A stretch of DNA of 64,000 bases. It comes from Nodosilinea sp. WJT8-NPBG4. GTDB taxonomy: Bacteria; Cyanobacteriota; Cyanobacteriia; Phormidesmidales; Phormidesmidaceae. Below are positions 53,668 through 61,632 of the stretch, piece after piece (position 1 is the first letter of the stretch; each line of letters begins with the position of its first letter). The stretch is taken from NCBI GenBank assembly GCA_019359285.1, contig JAHHHQ010000065.1, positions 1 through 64,000 on the forward strand, read 5' to 3'. Below the pieces are notes generated by a model that searched no databases, was not told the DNA's origin, and saw only the letters and a list, made by a program, of their open reading frames with translations. Both the position numbers and the translations under genes were made by a program.

Positions 53668-54279
53668 ATGAAAGTTTTGGTTGTCTACTACTCTATGTAT
53701 GGCCACACCCTGAAGCTGGCTCAGGCCGTAGCCGAGGGCGCTGGGCAAGTGGCTGGGGTAGAGGTGGTGTTGCGCCGGGTGCAAGAGTTCGACGCCGTCA
53801 GCCAAATCATTGACCAAAACGATGCCGCCCGCGCAGTGCGAGAGCAGCAGCAAGACATTCCAGTCTGCACCGTAGACGACCTCAAAGCAGCCGATGGCGT
53901 GGTCTTTGGCTCACCCACCCGCTACGGCAACATGACTGCCCAAATGAAGCAGCTGTTTGACTCGACCGCTAGCCTCTGGCTCAACGGCGACATGGAAGGC
54001 AAACCTGCGGGGGTGTTTACCGCCACCGCCTCTACCCACGGCGGCCAAGAAACCACCCTGCTCACCATGATGGTGCCCCTGCTGCACCTCGGCATGCTCG
54101 TGGTGGGGGTGCCCTACTCAACCGCCGGCATGATTCACACCGAGGCCCGCGGCGGCACCCCCTATGGAGCCAGCACAATCACCGGTGGCCAGGGCGAACT
54201 CCAGCCCCAGCCAGAAGACTTAGCGATCGCCCGCACCCTGGGGCAGCGCGTCGCAGAAATCACCACAAAAGTGCGCTAG
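53668..54279 (+). CDS. wrbA: NAD(P)H:quinone oxidoreductase, WrbA type
   Basis: 203 residues of flavodoxin-like fold. The FMN phosphate loop KVLVVYYSMYGHTLKLAQAV, GSPTRYGNMTAQMKQLFDST, and FTATASTHGGQETTLLTMM are characteristic of WrbA. It reduces quinones by two electrons with NAD(P)H, limiting semiquinone and superoxide formation. It sits between signalling genes but is not obviously functionally linked. It overlaps the convergent kinase gene by four bases. Confidence 0.95.
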   Translation: MKVLVVYYSMYGHTLKLAQAVAEGAGQVAGVEVVLRRVQEFDAVSQIIDQNDAARAVREQQQDIPVCTVDDLKAADGVVFGSPTRYGNMTAQMKQLFDSTASLWLNGDMEGKPAGVFTATASTHGGQETTLLTMMVPLLHLGMLVVGVPYSTAGMIHTEARGGTPYGASTITGGQGELQPQPEDLAIARTLGQRVAEITTKVR

Positions 54280-55631
54280 CGGCAGACGACTGGGGGTTCT
54301 TGACTGGGGGCAACATTTTGCGGCAGCTCAATGGAAAATTCACTGCCCCGGCCCAGCTCGCTGTTGACGGTGACTGTGCCCTGCATGACCTGCACCAGCG
54401 CATAGACAATAGCCAGCCCCAGGCCAGTGCCCTTAGAGGCGCTGCGAGCGTCGTGAACCTGCCAAAACTCTTGAAAAATATGGGGCTGATCTGCGGGGCT
54501 AATGCCGCAGCCCGTGTCTTTGACCTGGAGCAGCAGTCGGTCGTCGGGCAACGTCTCTAGGACCACCACCACCCGCCCCGCATCAGTAAACTTAATGGCG
54601 TTGGAGATCAGGTTGGTCAAAACTTGCCGCAGCCGGTTGCGATCGTTGACCACCACCAAGGGGCGATCGGGCAGCTCTGCCTTGAGGGACAGGGCCTTTT
54701 GGTCGGCCAACGTGCCCAGTTCGTCTAGGGTGGTGACAATCAGGTCAGTCAGGTCAAAGCTTTCAAGCTTTAGCTCGACCTGGTCGGCCCGCAGCCGCGA
54801 AAAATTGAGCATGTCTTCGATCAAGCTGAGCAGGTGCTGCCCGTTGTGAAAGATGCGCTGCACCATCCTGACGGTCTTGGAATCGCGCTTGGGATCAAAC
54901 TGCGCCATCAACACCTGAGAAAACCCCAAAATGGCGTTCATCGGCGTTTTGAGTTCGTGGGAAACGGTGGCTAACAGCTGAGCTCTCAGGCGATCGGCTT
55001 CTAGCAGTTCTAAATTTTCAGCTTGCAGCTGACGCAGGGTGGCTTCGGCTTTTTTGCGATCGCTAATATCGCGCATTTGCCACCGCAGCCCAACCCGTTT
55101 GCCTTCATAATTTCTGGCGATTTCGACCGTCGCTGAAACTGTGATGGCGGCTTCGTTCCGCTTCTGTAGCGTGAGTTCCCAACCTTCTACCCGAGTGGAC
55201 TTGGCCATCTGGTTTAGCAGCGTGCGAAAGGCCGCCCGCCCAAGCGAGGGCACATAGGTGACCAAGGGTTTGCCAATCAGGAAAGAGTGATCCAGGTTCA
55301 ACAACCCAACAGCAGCATTGTTTGCCTCTTGCACTACGCCGTTCAGATCCGTCACGAGGTAGCCATCGGGGGCAAAGTTAAACAGATCTTGGTAGCGCTG
55401 GCGCTCGGCTTCAGTAATGCTCTGAGCAACAGCAAGCTGCTCATTTTGAGCGATCAGTTCTTCTTCGGCAATGTGGAGCTCTTCGACGGCTAAGCTCAAC
55501 TCTTCTAGGGTTGTGGCCAGCTGTTGAGAATGATTGGAAGGAGACTGCAAAGTCTCTCGATGGAGCGCCGTCATCCGAGTCTGCACTTTCTCGATATATC
55601 GAGACAGTAGTTGATCGCTTGCCACACTCAC
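54276..55631 (-). CDS. Cytosolic PAS-domain histidine kinase
   Basis: 451 residues and no membrane segment. An N-terminal helical coil (to about 95, ELSLAVEELHIAEEELIAQN) is followed by a PAS domain (about 100-195, FNFAPDGYLVTDLNGVVQEAN), a linker coil, the H-box LATVSHELKTPMNAILGFS, and HATPase boxes NLISNAIKF, DTGCGISP and GTGLGLAIV. It resembles the kinase portion that is often fused to CheB-CheR-PAS proteins, which are encoded nearby on the same strand. No response regulator gene is adjacent. Confidence 0.9.
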   Translation of the reverse strand: MSVASDQLLSRYIEKVQTRMTALHRETLQSPSNHSQQLATTLEELSLAVEELHIAEEELIAQNEQLAVAQSITEAERQRYQDLFNFAPDGYLVTDLNGVVQEANNAAVGLLNLDHSFLIGKPLVTYVPSLGRAAFRTLLNQMAKSTRVEGWELTLQKRNEAAITVSATVEIARNYEGKRVGLRWQMRDISDRKKAEATLRQLQAENLELLEADRLRAQLLATVSHELKTPMNAILGFSQVLMAQFDPKRDSKTVRMVQRIFHNGQHLLSLIEDMLNFSRLRADQVELKLESFDLTDLIVTTLDELGTLADQKALSLKAELPDRPLVVVNDRNRLRQVLTNLISNAIKFTDAGRVVVVLETLPDDRLLLQVKDTGCGISPADQPHIFQEFWQVHDARSASKGTGLGLAIVYALVQVMQGTVTVNSELGRGSEFSIELPQNVAPSQEPPVVCR

Positions 55632-55870
55632 AATGTCCCCTTTGGCTGAGCTATAGGCTTAGTCTCTAACCGTTGCCCTATTGCCGCATCCACCCCACGG
55701 GATAACAGTCGAGGAATTAAGTGGGCGAAACGCAGCGGCACCCTAAGTTTCAATTTGAAATGAGATGGCTGGTCCCAAGGCCAGTGACAGTCTCTAGCAA
55801 TAGCATTACACAATATTCGCTGAGGTCAAGGCAATCACCCTGACCTCAGTTGACAAATTAACTCAGGGGT

Positions 55871-56614
55871 CTATTGCACCGCTGCCGAGACTCGCACCCG
55901 TTGCAGGCTCTCGGCCAGCTGGCGCACCACGGCAACCATAGCCAGAGAGTTATCGAGGCGGTTGACGGCAGAGCCCACGCCAACACCAGCAGCTCCAGCG
56001 GCGATCGCCATCGGTGCCGTCACATCCGATAGCCCCGACGCACAGAGCACCGGCACCGACACCGCCCGAGAAATTGCGTGGGCAGCAGCCAGCGTCGGCG
56101 CAGCCTTCTCAATCAGCCCCAGGGTGCCGGGGTGAGTCGGCTGGCTAGAGGTGCCCCCCTCCGTTTGAATAATGTCGGCCCCGGCAGCCACCAGAGCTTC
56201 GGCCAGGCTCACCTGCTCATCCAGCGCCAAAATGTGGGGCACCGTGACCGACAGCGTGATCTGGGGCAGCAGGGCGCGGGTGCGGCGGGTTAGCTCTAGC
56301 ACCTCGGGCGCTTCAAACCGTCGACCCTGGGCGTAGAAAGCATCAAAGTTGCCAATTTCGATCAGGTCGGCCCCAGCGGCCACAGGGGCGAGAAACGCCT
56401 CGGCCTCGACAGCAGAAACACAGATCGGCAGAGTCGTGGCGGCTTTGGCCAAGCGAACCAACTCGGCATCGGCGGCGATATCCACAAAGGTGGCACCACC
56501 CTGGTCAGCGGCCTTCACCACGGCCACCACCCGCTGGGGGTCAAAGTTGGTGAGACCGCTGATGATTTTAAGGGCGCTGCGGGTATCGAGGGCGCGTTGT
56601 AAGTCAGAGCGCAT
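55871..56614 (-). CDS. ycf23: Ycf23 / DUF561 family protein
   Basis: 247 residues from the ATG at 56614, giving the start MRSDLQRALDTRSALKIISG; the open frame extends further upstream but through repeat-derived sequence. The TIM-barrel-like pattern includes GGATFVDIAADAELV, LPICVSAVEAEAF, GADLIEIGNFDAFY, GADIIQTEGG and VLCASGLSDVTAPMAIAAGA. Ycf23 is conserved in cyanobacteria and plastids; its function is not established. Confidence 0.9.
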   Translation of the reverse strand: MRSDLQRALDTRSALKIISGLTNFDPQRVVAVVKAADQGGATFVDIAADAELVRLAKAATTLPICVSAVEAEAFLAPVAAGADLIEIGNFDAFYAQGRRFEAPEVLELTRRTRALLPQITLSVTVPHILALDEQVSLAEALVAAGADIIQTEGGTSSQPTHPGTLGLIEKAAPTLAAAHAISRAVSVPVLCASGLSDVTAPMAIAAGAAGVGVGSAVNRLDNSLAMVAVVRQLAESLQRVRVSAAVQ

Positions 56615-56718
56615 AGGTCTATCTCTCAAGATTGGGCAGTGACCCGCCCAGGACATAGCCGGGCGGGCGCTAGTTTGACCTATTGTTGCACTGTTGGCCG
56701 AATTGCGGATAGCCCCAT

Positions 56719-56800
56719 GTTTTGAGTTCTTAGTTCTCAGTTTTGAGTTTTGAGTTAGGACGCCAAATTCAAAATTCAAAACTCAAAATTTAGAACTCAA
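56719..56800. repeat. TTTTGAGTT-type inverted and tandem repeat
   Basis: Units TTTTGAGTT and TAGTTCTCAG on the left are mirrored on the right by AATTCAAAACTCAAAA and TAGAACTCAA, making a large imperfect hairpin around AGGACGCC. This type of repeat is widespread between cyanobacterial genes. It runs into the 3' end of the glycosyltransferase gene. Confidence 0.6.
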
Positions 56801-57943
56801 CCGCATCCACCGCTGCCGCCACAGCCGCTGAGTAATATAAAACGGGCTGACCAGACTGTAGAGATAAAGCCTCATTTCGCAGGTGGCCACCGTATCGCTG
56901 ACCACCTCGCCCTGGTATTTGACCAAGTGGCGCAAAATTTTGCGGATATCGTTGGCCAGATAGGCATGGGCCATCAGCGGCCGCTGCCACAGGGGCACGC
57001 TGAGCATGCGCGTGCAATGGCGGCTGAGGCCAATGCCCCGAAACATTCGCAGCAGATAGTCGCGCTCAAACCGACTGGCCGGAATCTCGTGCTGCATCCG
57101 CATCGCCGGGTTATACCAGATCTCCCAACCGTGGCGCTGCATGTGAAGCACCACCTCGAGATCCTCCCCAGCAGCCCGAAAGCCAATGGCATCGGCCAGC
57201 GACAGCTGATCAGGCACGCTACCTAACCAGGCCTGCCGCCGCACCACCAGCCCTGCTGCTGGGGGCAACACCTTTTGTTTGGGCGCATAGAGCAGGGGGG
57301 CAGAGCCGCGCTCGGTCAACGCCAACAGCGACCCAATACGGCCAAAGTTTGGTGGTGGGGCAACCTCAAAGTCACCCCGAATGCGGCTGCCAAAGGCCCC
57401 CGCCTGGGGGTGAATCTGGCCAAATCGGTGGGCTGCCGCCACCCAGCCTAGGGCCGGGTGGTTGTCGTCATCTAGAAATCCGATCAGGGGGCTGCGAGCC
57501 AGGGTGATGGCCGACTGGCGAGCATAGCCAGCTCCCTGGCGGGGCTCAAAGGCATAGCGCAGGGGAATATCTTGGGGCCAGTGCTGCTGATAGGTCTTGA
57601 ACACCTGGGCGGTGCCGTCGGTGCTGTTGTTGTCAACCACAATCACCTCCCAGGCCAGGTGCTCGGTGCCCAGCTGGGCGAGCAGGCAGTCGAGCACCTT
57701 GGGCAGGCGGTGCTCACCGTTGTAGGTGCAGATCACCACCGATAGATCGAGAACTTCTTTGCCAGGGGCCGCATTGGCCAGCTTCAGCCGCAAGCGCCGC
57801 AGCAGGCGTTGGGTATAGCTGGGCAGCGGTCGGTTAGCCATCGCCCGTCGCTTTTGAGTATCCGGGGCGATCGGGCGTCTAGCGGGTGGAGCGCTTACCC
57901 CAGCAGAGAACGAGTCAGCTACCGCCAAAAAAGACTCAGCCAT
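56783..57943 (-). CDS. Glycosyltransferase family 2, HpsE-like
   Basis: About 386 residues from the ATG at 57943. The GT-A core has LSVVICTYNGEHRLPKVLD, WEVIVVDNNSTDGT and the metal-binding LIGFLDDDNHPA, then AGEDLEVVLHMQRHG. The order resembles HpsE, a glycosyltransferase for hormogonium polysaccharide in filamentous cyanobacteria, but the match is by eye only. Other possible starts are 58006 and 57841. Its last codons overlap the intergenic repeat at 56719-56800, which may have extended the C-terminus. Confidence 0.85.
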   Translation of the reverse strand: MAESFLAVADSFSAGVSAPPARRPIAPDTQKRRAMANRPLPSYTQRLLRRLRLKLANAAPGKEVLDLSVVICTYNGEHRLPKVLDCLLAQLGTEHLAWEVIVVDNNSTDGTAQVFKTYQQHWPQDIPLRYAFEPRQGAGYARQSAITLARSPLIGFLDDDNHPALGWVAAAHRFGQIHPQAGAFGSRIRGDFEVAPPPNFGRIGSLLALTERGSAPLLYAPKQKVLPPAAGLVVRRQAWLGSVPDQLSLADAIGFRAAGEDLEVVLHMQRHGWEIWYNPAMRMQHEIPASRFERDYLLRMFRGIGLSRHCTRMLSVPLWQRPLMAHAYLANDIRKILRHLVKYQGEVVSDTVATCEMRLYLYSLVSPFYITQRLWRQRWMRLSSKF

Positions 57944-58048
57944 AGGTACCAAACCCTTTGCGCTACTGGGTGACGCTCCCCAGTGTGCCCGTGGAGAATG
58001 GCCCAATATCTCGGCTGGTGGCTGAGTCTGGCTGAAATGGCCGCTGGT

Positions 58049-58327
58049 TTAGTGCAGCCCCGGCTCGATCTGGCTGATGGGGACAAAGCACTCGGTGGGC
58101 AGCAGCACAGGGCGATCGCCAAAGATCAGCTTGCCGCGATGGGTTTTAGTGCTAATGGCAATGCCGATGGGGCGCTGCACATCTTCGGGGTGCACTTCGT
58201 AATAGGTGCGGTAAATTTGCCGGGCCGACTTGAGCAGGGCTGGGTTAAGCGCCATAGGCAGGGCACCAACGCCCGATAGCTGACTGGGCAATGGGCTAGA
58301 AGAAGGGGGTTGCTGTAGACCGTACAC
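58049..58327 (-). CDS. Small conserved-looking protein, unknown function
   Basis: 92 residues from a GTG at 58327, with AGGTGAG a few bases upstream; an ATG at 58255 is the alternative. The central part LLKSARQIYRTYYEVHPEDVQRPIG followed by a basic turn and VLLPTECFVPIS reads like a genuine folded domain and not a random frame. I do not recognise the family. It lies between leuB and the glycosyltransferase on the same strand. Confidence 0.55.
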   Translation of the reverse strand: MYGLQQPPSSSPLPSQLSGVGALPMALNPALLKSARQIYRTYYEVHPEDVQRPIGIAISTKTHRGKLIFGDRPVLLPTECFVPISQIEPGLH

Positions 58328-58408
58328 GGCTCACCTGTGCGCTTATGAACAGACTCTAACTCGACTTTTTAGGGGGAGCACATTCTAGAAAGACTTCTAG
58401 AAAGAACT

Positions 58409-59491
58409 TTATGACAGGGCACTTAGCAGGGCTTCGCCCATGGCCTTGCAACCCACCTGGGTCATAGTCTCAGACATGATATCGCCAGTTCGATAACCCT
58501 GATCTAAAACTGTGGTCACGGCTTGCTCAATGCGATCGGCGGCGGCGGGCTGATCGAGGGCGTAGCGCAGCATCATGGCGGCGCTCAGCACCTGGGCCAG
58601 GGGGTTGGCCTTGTCTTGCCCAGCAATGTCGGGGGCCGATCCGTGGACGGGTTCGTAGACCCCTGGCCCGCTGGCTCCCAGGCTGGCCGAGGGCAGCATG
58701 CCAATGCTGCCGGTGAGCATCGCCGCCGCATCGGAGAGAATGTCGCCAAACAGGTTGCCGGTAACGATCGTGTCAAACTGCTTGGGCCAGCGGATCAGCT
58801 GCATGGCCGCGTTGTCTACATACATATGCGTCAGGGCGACGTCGGGGTAGTCGGTGGCTAGGGCGGTGATGCGATCGCGCCACAGCTGCGACACCTCCAG
58901 TACATTGGCCTTATCTACCGAGCACAGCTGACCTTTGCGCTTTTGGGCAGTCTCAAAGGCGACCTTACCGATGCGATCGATTTCGCGATCGGTATAGGCC
59001 ATGGTGTTGACCCCCCGCTTTTCCCCTGTCTCAGTCTCAAACACCCCCTTGGGAGAGCCAAAGTAAATCCCCCCAGTCAGCTCCCGCACCACCATAATAT
59101 CGACCCCTTCCACCACCTCTCGCTTCAGCGAAGAAGCGTCGATTAGCTGCGGCAGAATGGTGGCCGGGCGCAGGTTGGCGAAGAGTTCTAACCCTGCTCG
59201 CAGACCCAGCAGCCCTGTCTCGGGTCGCTGGTGGCGAGGCAACGTATCCCACTTATAGCCACCGATCGCCGCCAGCAGCACCGCATCGCTGGCCTTGCAG
59301 GTCTTCAGCGTTGCCTCCGGCAGCGGCTCCCCCGTTTCATCAATCGCCGCTCCACCGATCAGCGCTTCCTCAAACTTAAAAGCCAGATCCATCTGGCGGC
59401 CCACGGTGTTGAGCACGTCCACCGCCACCCCCATAATCTCAGGGCCAATGCCGTCACCGGGCAGCAGGGTAATGCGATAGGTCGAAGTCAT
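58409..59491 (-). CDS. leuB: 3-isopropylmalate dehydrogenase
   Basis: 360 residues from the ATG at 59491, giving the family start TYRITLLPGDGIGPEIM. Substrate and metal residues are in LLGLRAGLELFANLRPA, DIMVVRELTGGIYFG, VTGNLFGDILSDAAAMLTGS and the NAD site HGSAPDIAGQDKANP. LeuB oxidatively decarboxylates 3-isopropylmalate in leucine synthesis. Length and motifs are canonical. The upstream in-frame extension to 59557 is unsupported. It diverges from the esterase gene at 59635. Confidence 0.96.
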   Translation of the reverse strand: MTSTYRITLLPGDGIGPEIMGVAVDVLNTVGRQMDLAFKFEEALIGGAAIDETGEPLPEATLKTCKASDAVLLAAIGGYKWDTLPRHQRPETGLLGLRAGLELFANLRPATILPQLIDASSLKREVVEGVDIMVVRELTGGIYFGSPKGVFETETGEKRGVNTMAYTDREIDRIGKVAFETAQKRKGQLCSVDKANVLEVSQLWRDRITALATDYPDVALTHMYVDNAAMQLIRWPKQFDTIVTGNLFGDILSDAAAMLTGSIGMLPSASLGASGPGVYEPVHGSAPDIAGQDKANPLAQVLSAAMMLRYALDQPAAADRIEQAVTTVLDQGYRTGDIMSETMTQVGCKAMGEALLSALS

Positions 59492-59600
59492 AGCGTTTGC
59501 AGAAGATGGCTTGAATGTAGGGTAGGCACTGCCCACCAGCCAGTCTGGGGAGCGCACCGATTCAATATCATACCCCCAGGGGTTTCCCCCTTCACCGACT

Positions 59601-59634
59601 TACCCACCCATCCACCCACCCACTCCCCCACCCC
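59601..59634 (+). repeat. C-rich CCCACCCATCC repeat against a start codon
   Basis: TACCCACCCATCCACCCACC and further C-rich units run directly into the ATG at 59635. No purine-rich ribosome-binding site is present. Same sequence type as repeats at 30.6, 40.9 and 41.3 kb. Confidence 0.6.
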
Positions 59635-60288
59635 ATGCCCCAATACCTCTACCTCCACGGCTTCGCCTCCAGCCCCCAGTCGGCCAAAGCTCAGGCGATG
59701 AAAGCCCGCTTCGCCGCCCTCGGCCTCGACCTCATCATTCCCGACCTCAACCAGGGCGACTTTGCCCACCTCACCCTCAGCCGCCAAATTCAACAGGTCA
59801 GCACCTTGATTCAGTCTCAGCCTGATTCCACGGTGCTAATCGGCTCCAGCTTAGGAGGTCTCACCGCCGCTTGGGTAGCCCAGCAGGCCGCGATCGCAGC
59901 TCACATCGAAAAACTGGTGCTCCTGGCCCCCGCCTTTGACTTTCTCAAGCAGTGGCTACCCCGCCTTGGCCCCGATCAGCTCAATACCTGGCGTAGTGAG
60001 GGAACGCTCTCCGTCTATCACTACACCGAGCAGCGTTCTGTGCCGCTCCATTATGAGTTCATCACCGATGCCCAAGGCTATGACGATGACGCCCTAAACG
60101 CCAAAATTCCTGCCCTGATACTCCACGGCACCAACGACGAGACTATATCTATAGAAGCCAGCCGCGCTTACACTGCCGCCCGCCCCTGGACAAAGCTGAT
60201 CGAACTTCCCAGCGATCACGCCCTAACGGATGTAGAGAAAGACATTTGGCAGCACACGCAGGAGTTTTTAGGGCTAGGACAGCTCTAA
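59635..60288 (+). CDS. YqiA/YcfP-like alpha/beta-fold esterase
   Basis: 217 residues. The opening QYLYLHGFASSPQSAKAQ, the nucleophile elbow LIGSSLGGLTAAWVAQQ, the acid in LILHGTNDETISIE and the histidine in LPSDHALTDVEK give a Ser-Asp-His triad. This matches the UPF0227/YqiA esterase group. The substrate is unknown. It overlaps the convergent Uma2 gene by four bases. Translation must start without a clear Shine-Dalgarno sequence because a C-rich repeat occupies that position. Confidence 0.9.
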   Translation: MPQYLYLHGFASSPQSAKAQAMKARFAALGLDLIIPDLNQGDFAHLTLSRQIQQVSTLIQSQPDSTVLIGSSLGGLTAAWVAQQAAIAAHIEKLVLLAPAFDFLKQWLPRLGPDQLNTWRSEGTLSVYHYTEQRSVPLHYEFITDAQGYDDDALNAKIPALILHGTNDETISIEASRAYTAARPWTKLIELPSDHALTDVEKDIWQHTQEFLGLGQL

Positions 60289-60827
60289 ATCAGCGAGTCA
60301 ACCGCTACAGTATTATCGGGAAAAGCCAGCGGCCCTACCGCCCCCTGACGCAGACGCTGCTCAACCTGATAATCGCCATCTATCGGTTGCCGGTAAATGA
60401 TGAGTTCTCCATCCTTGAGATTGGCTACCCAATAATCTTGGATGCCCGCTGCGGCATAGACTTGGCGCTTTTCGTCAGTATCTTTGGCTAGAGTCGTATT
60501 TGAGAACTCGATGATTAGGTACACATCCGCTGGCGCTGGGTGCCCCTGACGGTAAGATTTACGCTTAACCAAAGCAATATCAGGTTCAGGCTCGCTGCCC
60601 GTTGCGGCTATAGTCATGGGCTTGGCAACACGGACTCGATACCGCCCTCGCGCCTGCTCTACAAATAGCTCATCTGCATCGATTGAAAGGTCAGCGTGAT
60701 CAGGGCCTTCAGGAGCCATTTCAACAACTAGCCCATTCAAAAATTCTACCCGCCGGTTGACGAACAACCCAGCTTCAATCATGCGGTGATAGTCGTCCAG
60801 TGTCCAGCGCGTCAGGGTCACTGCCAT
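60285..60827 (-). CDS. Uma2-family putative endonuclease
   Basis: 180 residues. It begins VTLTRWTLDDYHRMIEAG, then RRVEFLNGLVVEMAPEGPDHA, EPEPDIALVK with the conserved Asp, VYLIIEFSNTTLAKD with the metal-site Glu, and AAGIQDYWVANLKDGEL. This is a standard-length member of the Uma2 (DUF820) family, the third in the window. It differs clearly from the other two, so these are old paralogues or separate acquisitions. Role unknown. Confidence 0.9.
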   Translation of the reverse strand: MAVTLTRWTLDDYHRMIEAGLFVNRRVEFLNGLVVEMAPEGPDHADLSIDADELFVEQARGRYRVRVAKPMTIAATGSEPEPDIALVKRKSYRQGHPAPADVYLIIEFSNTTLAKDTDEKRQVYAAAGIQDYWVANLKDGELIIYRQPIDGDYQVEQRLRQGAVGPLAFPDNTVAVDSLI

Positions 60828-61001
60828 GGCGAGCCACTCCAGAGCTAATGGCGTTGATATCTAGTATGACAGGGCATAGAACAAGGCTGCCCTCAGCGCT
60901 TGACCAAGCGGTTGTGCTCGCTACCCATAAACCCGTTTCAAGAACTGCAACCCCCGTGCCACAATTAGCCCAATCCTCTACGTTAGTAACAGGGCAGCCC
61001 G

Positions 61002-61583
61002 GTGGAGTCTTCCCTCAGTGCGTCAAACAGTGAGCCCAACCCAGGCCCGCCGCAGGGGCCACCAACCCCACGGCAGTTGAGCAGCATTAAAGCGCAGCTC
61101 GACCTGGTGCTGCTAGCCCTAGAAGCCCTCACCGGCCTGGGGTCCGACGCCATGCTGGCAGCGGCAAACGATTTGGGGGTATCAGATTTGCTGAGCGATC
61201 GCGTCAACCTGTGGCGACTGCGCCAGGCCAGTCCGCTGCGCAAGGGGCAGGGCCGCAAAAAGCTCGATGTTGACGAAGCCCGCGCCCTGGTGCTGGTGAG
61301 TTGTCATTTAGCGATCGCCCATCGCGACCCCATTCGGCAGGCCGTGGCGCGGTTAGAGAAAGCCCTCGAACAGGGGCAGCCTCCTCACCGCACCGCGCAG
61401 CTAGGCGACTACCTCGACGCCTTTAGCAATGCCTACCAAGACCGCATGGAGGGCGACCAAACCGCCACCACCGACGAGATCAACGCCCTGGGGCTGAAGT
61501 TGCTGGTCGATCTGTTGTTCTATAGCGGTTCTGGCGGCAGTCGTAAGCTGTGGGTGGCGCTGCTAGAGCGGGCTGGCCAGTGA
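61002..61583 (+). CDS. DUF3038 domain-containing protein
   Basis: 193 residues from a GTG start. After a Pro-rich N-terminus of about 28 residues comes an all-helical domain: LDLVLLALEALTGLGSDAML, LWRLRQASPLRKGQGRKKLD, VDEARALVLVSCHLA. This is DUF3038, a cyanobacterial family normally encoded directly before a DUF4335 gene, as here (49-bp gap). No function is known; conserved linkage suggests the two products work together. Confidence 0.85.
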   Translation: MESSLSASNSEPNPGPPQGPPTPRQLSSIKAQLDLVLLALEALTGLGSDAMLAAANDLGVSDLLSDRVNLWRLRQASPLRKGQGRKKLDVDEARALVLVSCHLAIAHRDPIRQAVARLEKALEQGQPPHRTAQLGDYLDAFSNAYQDRMEGDQTATTDEINALGLKLLVDLLFYSGSGGSRKLWVALLERAGQ

Positions 61584-61632
61584 CGAGATGTTTGAATTTT
61601 AGATTGATTAAGGTGTTCTTGAGCTGAGCGCT

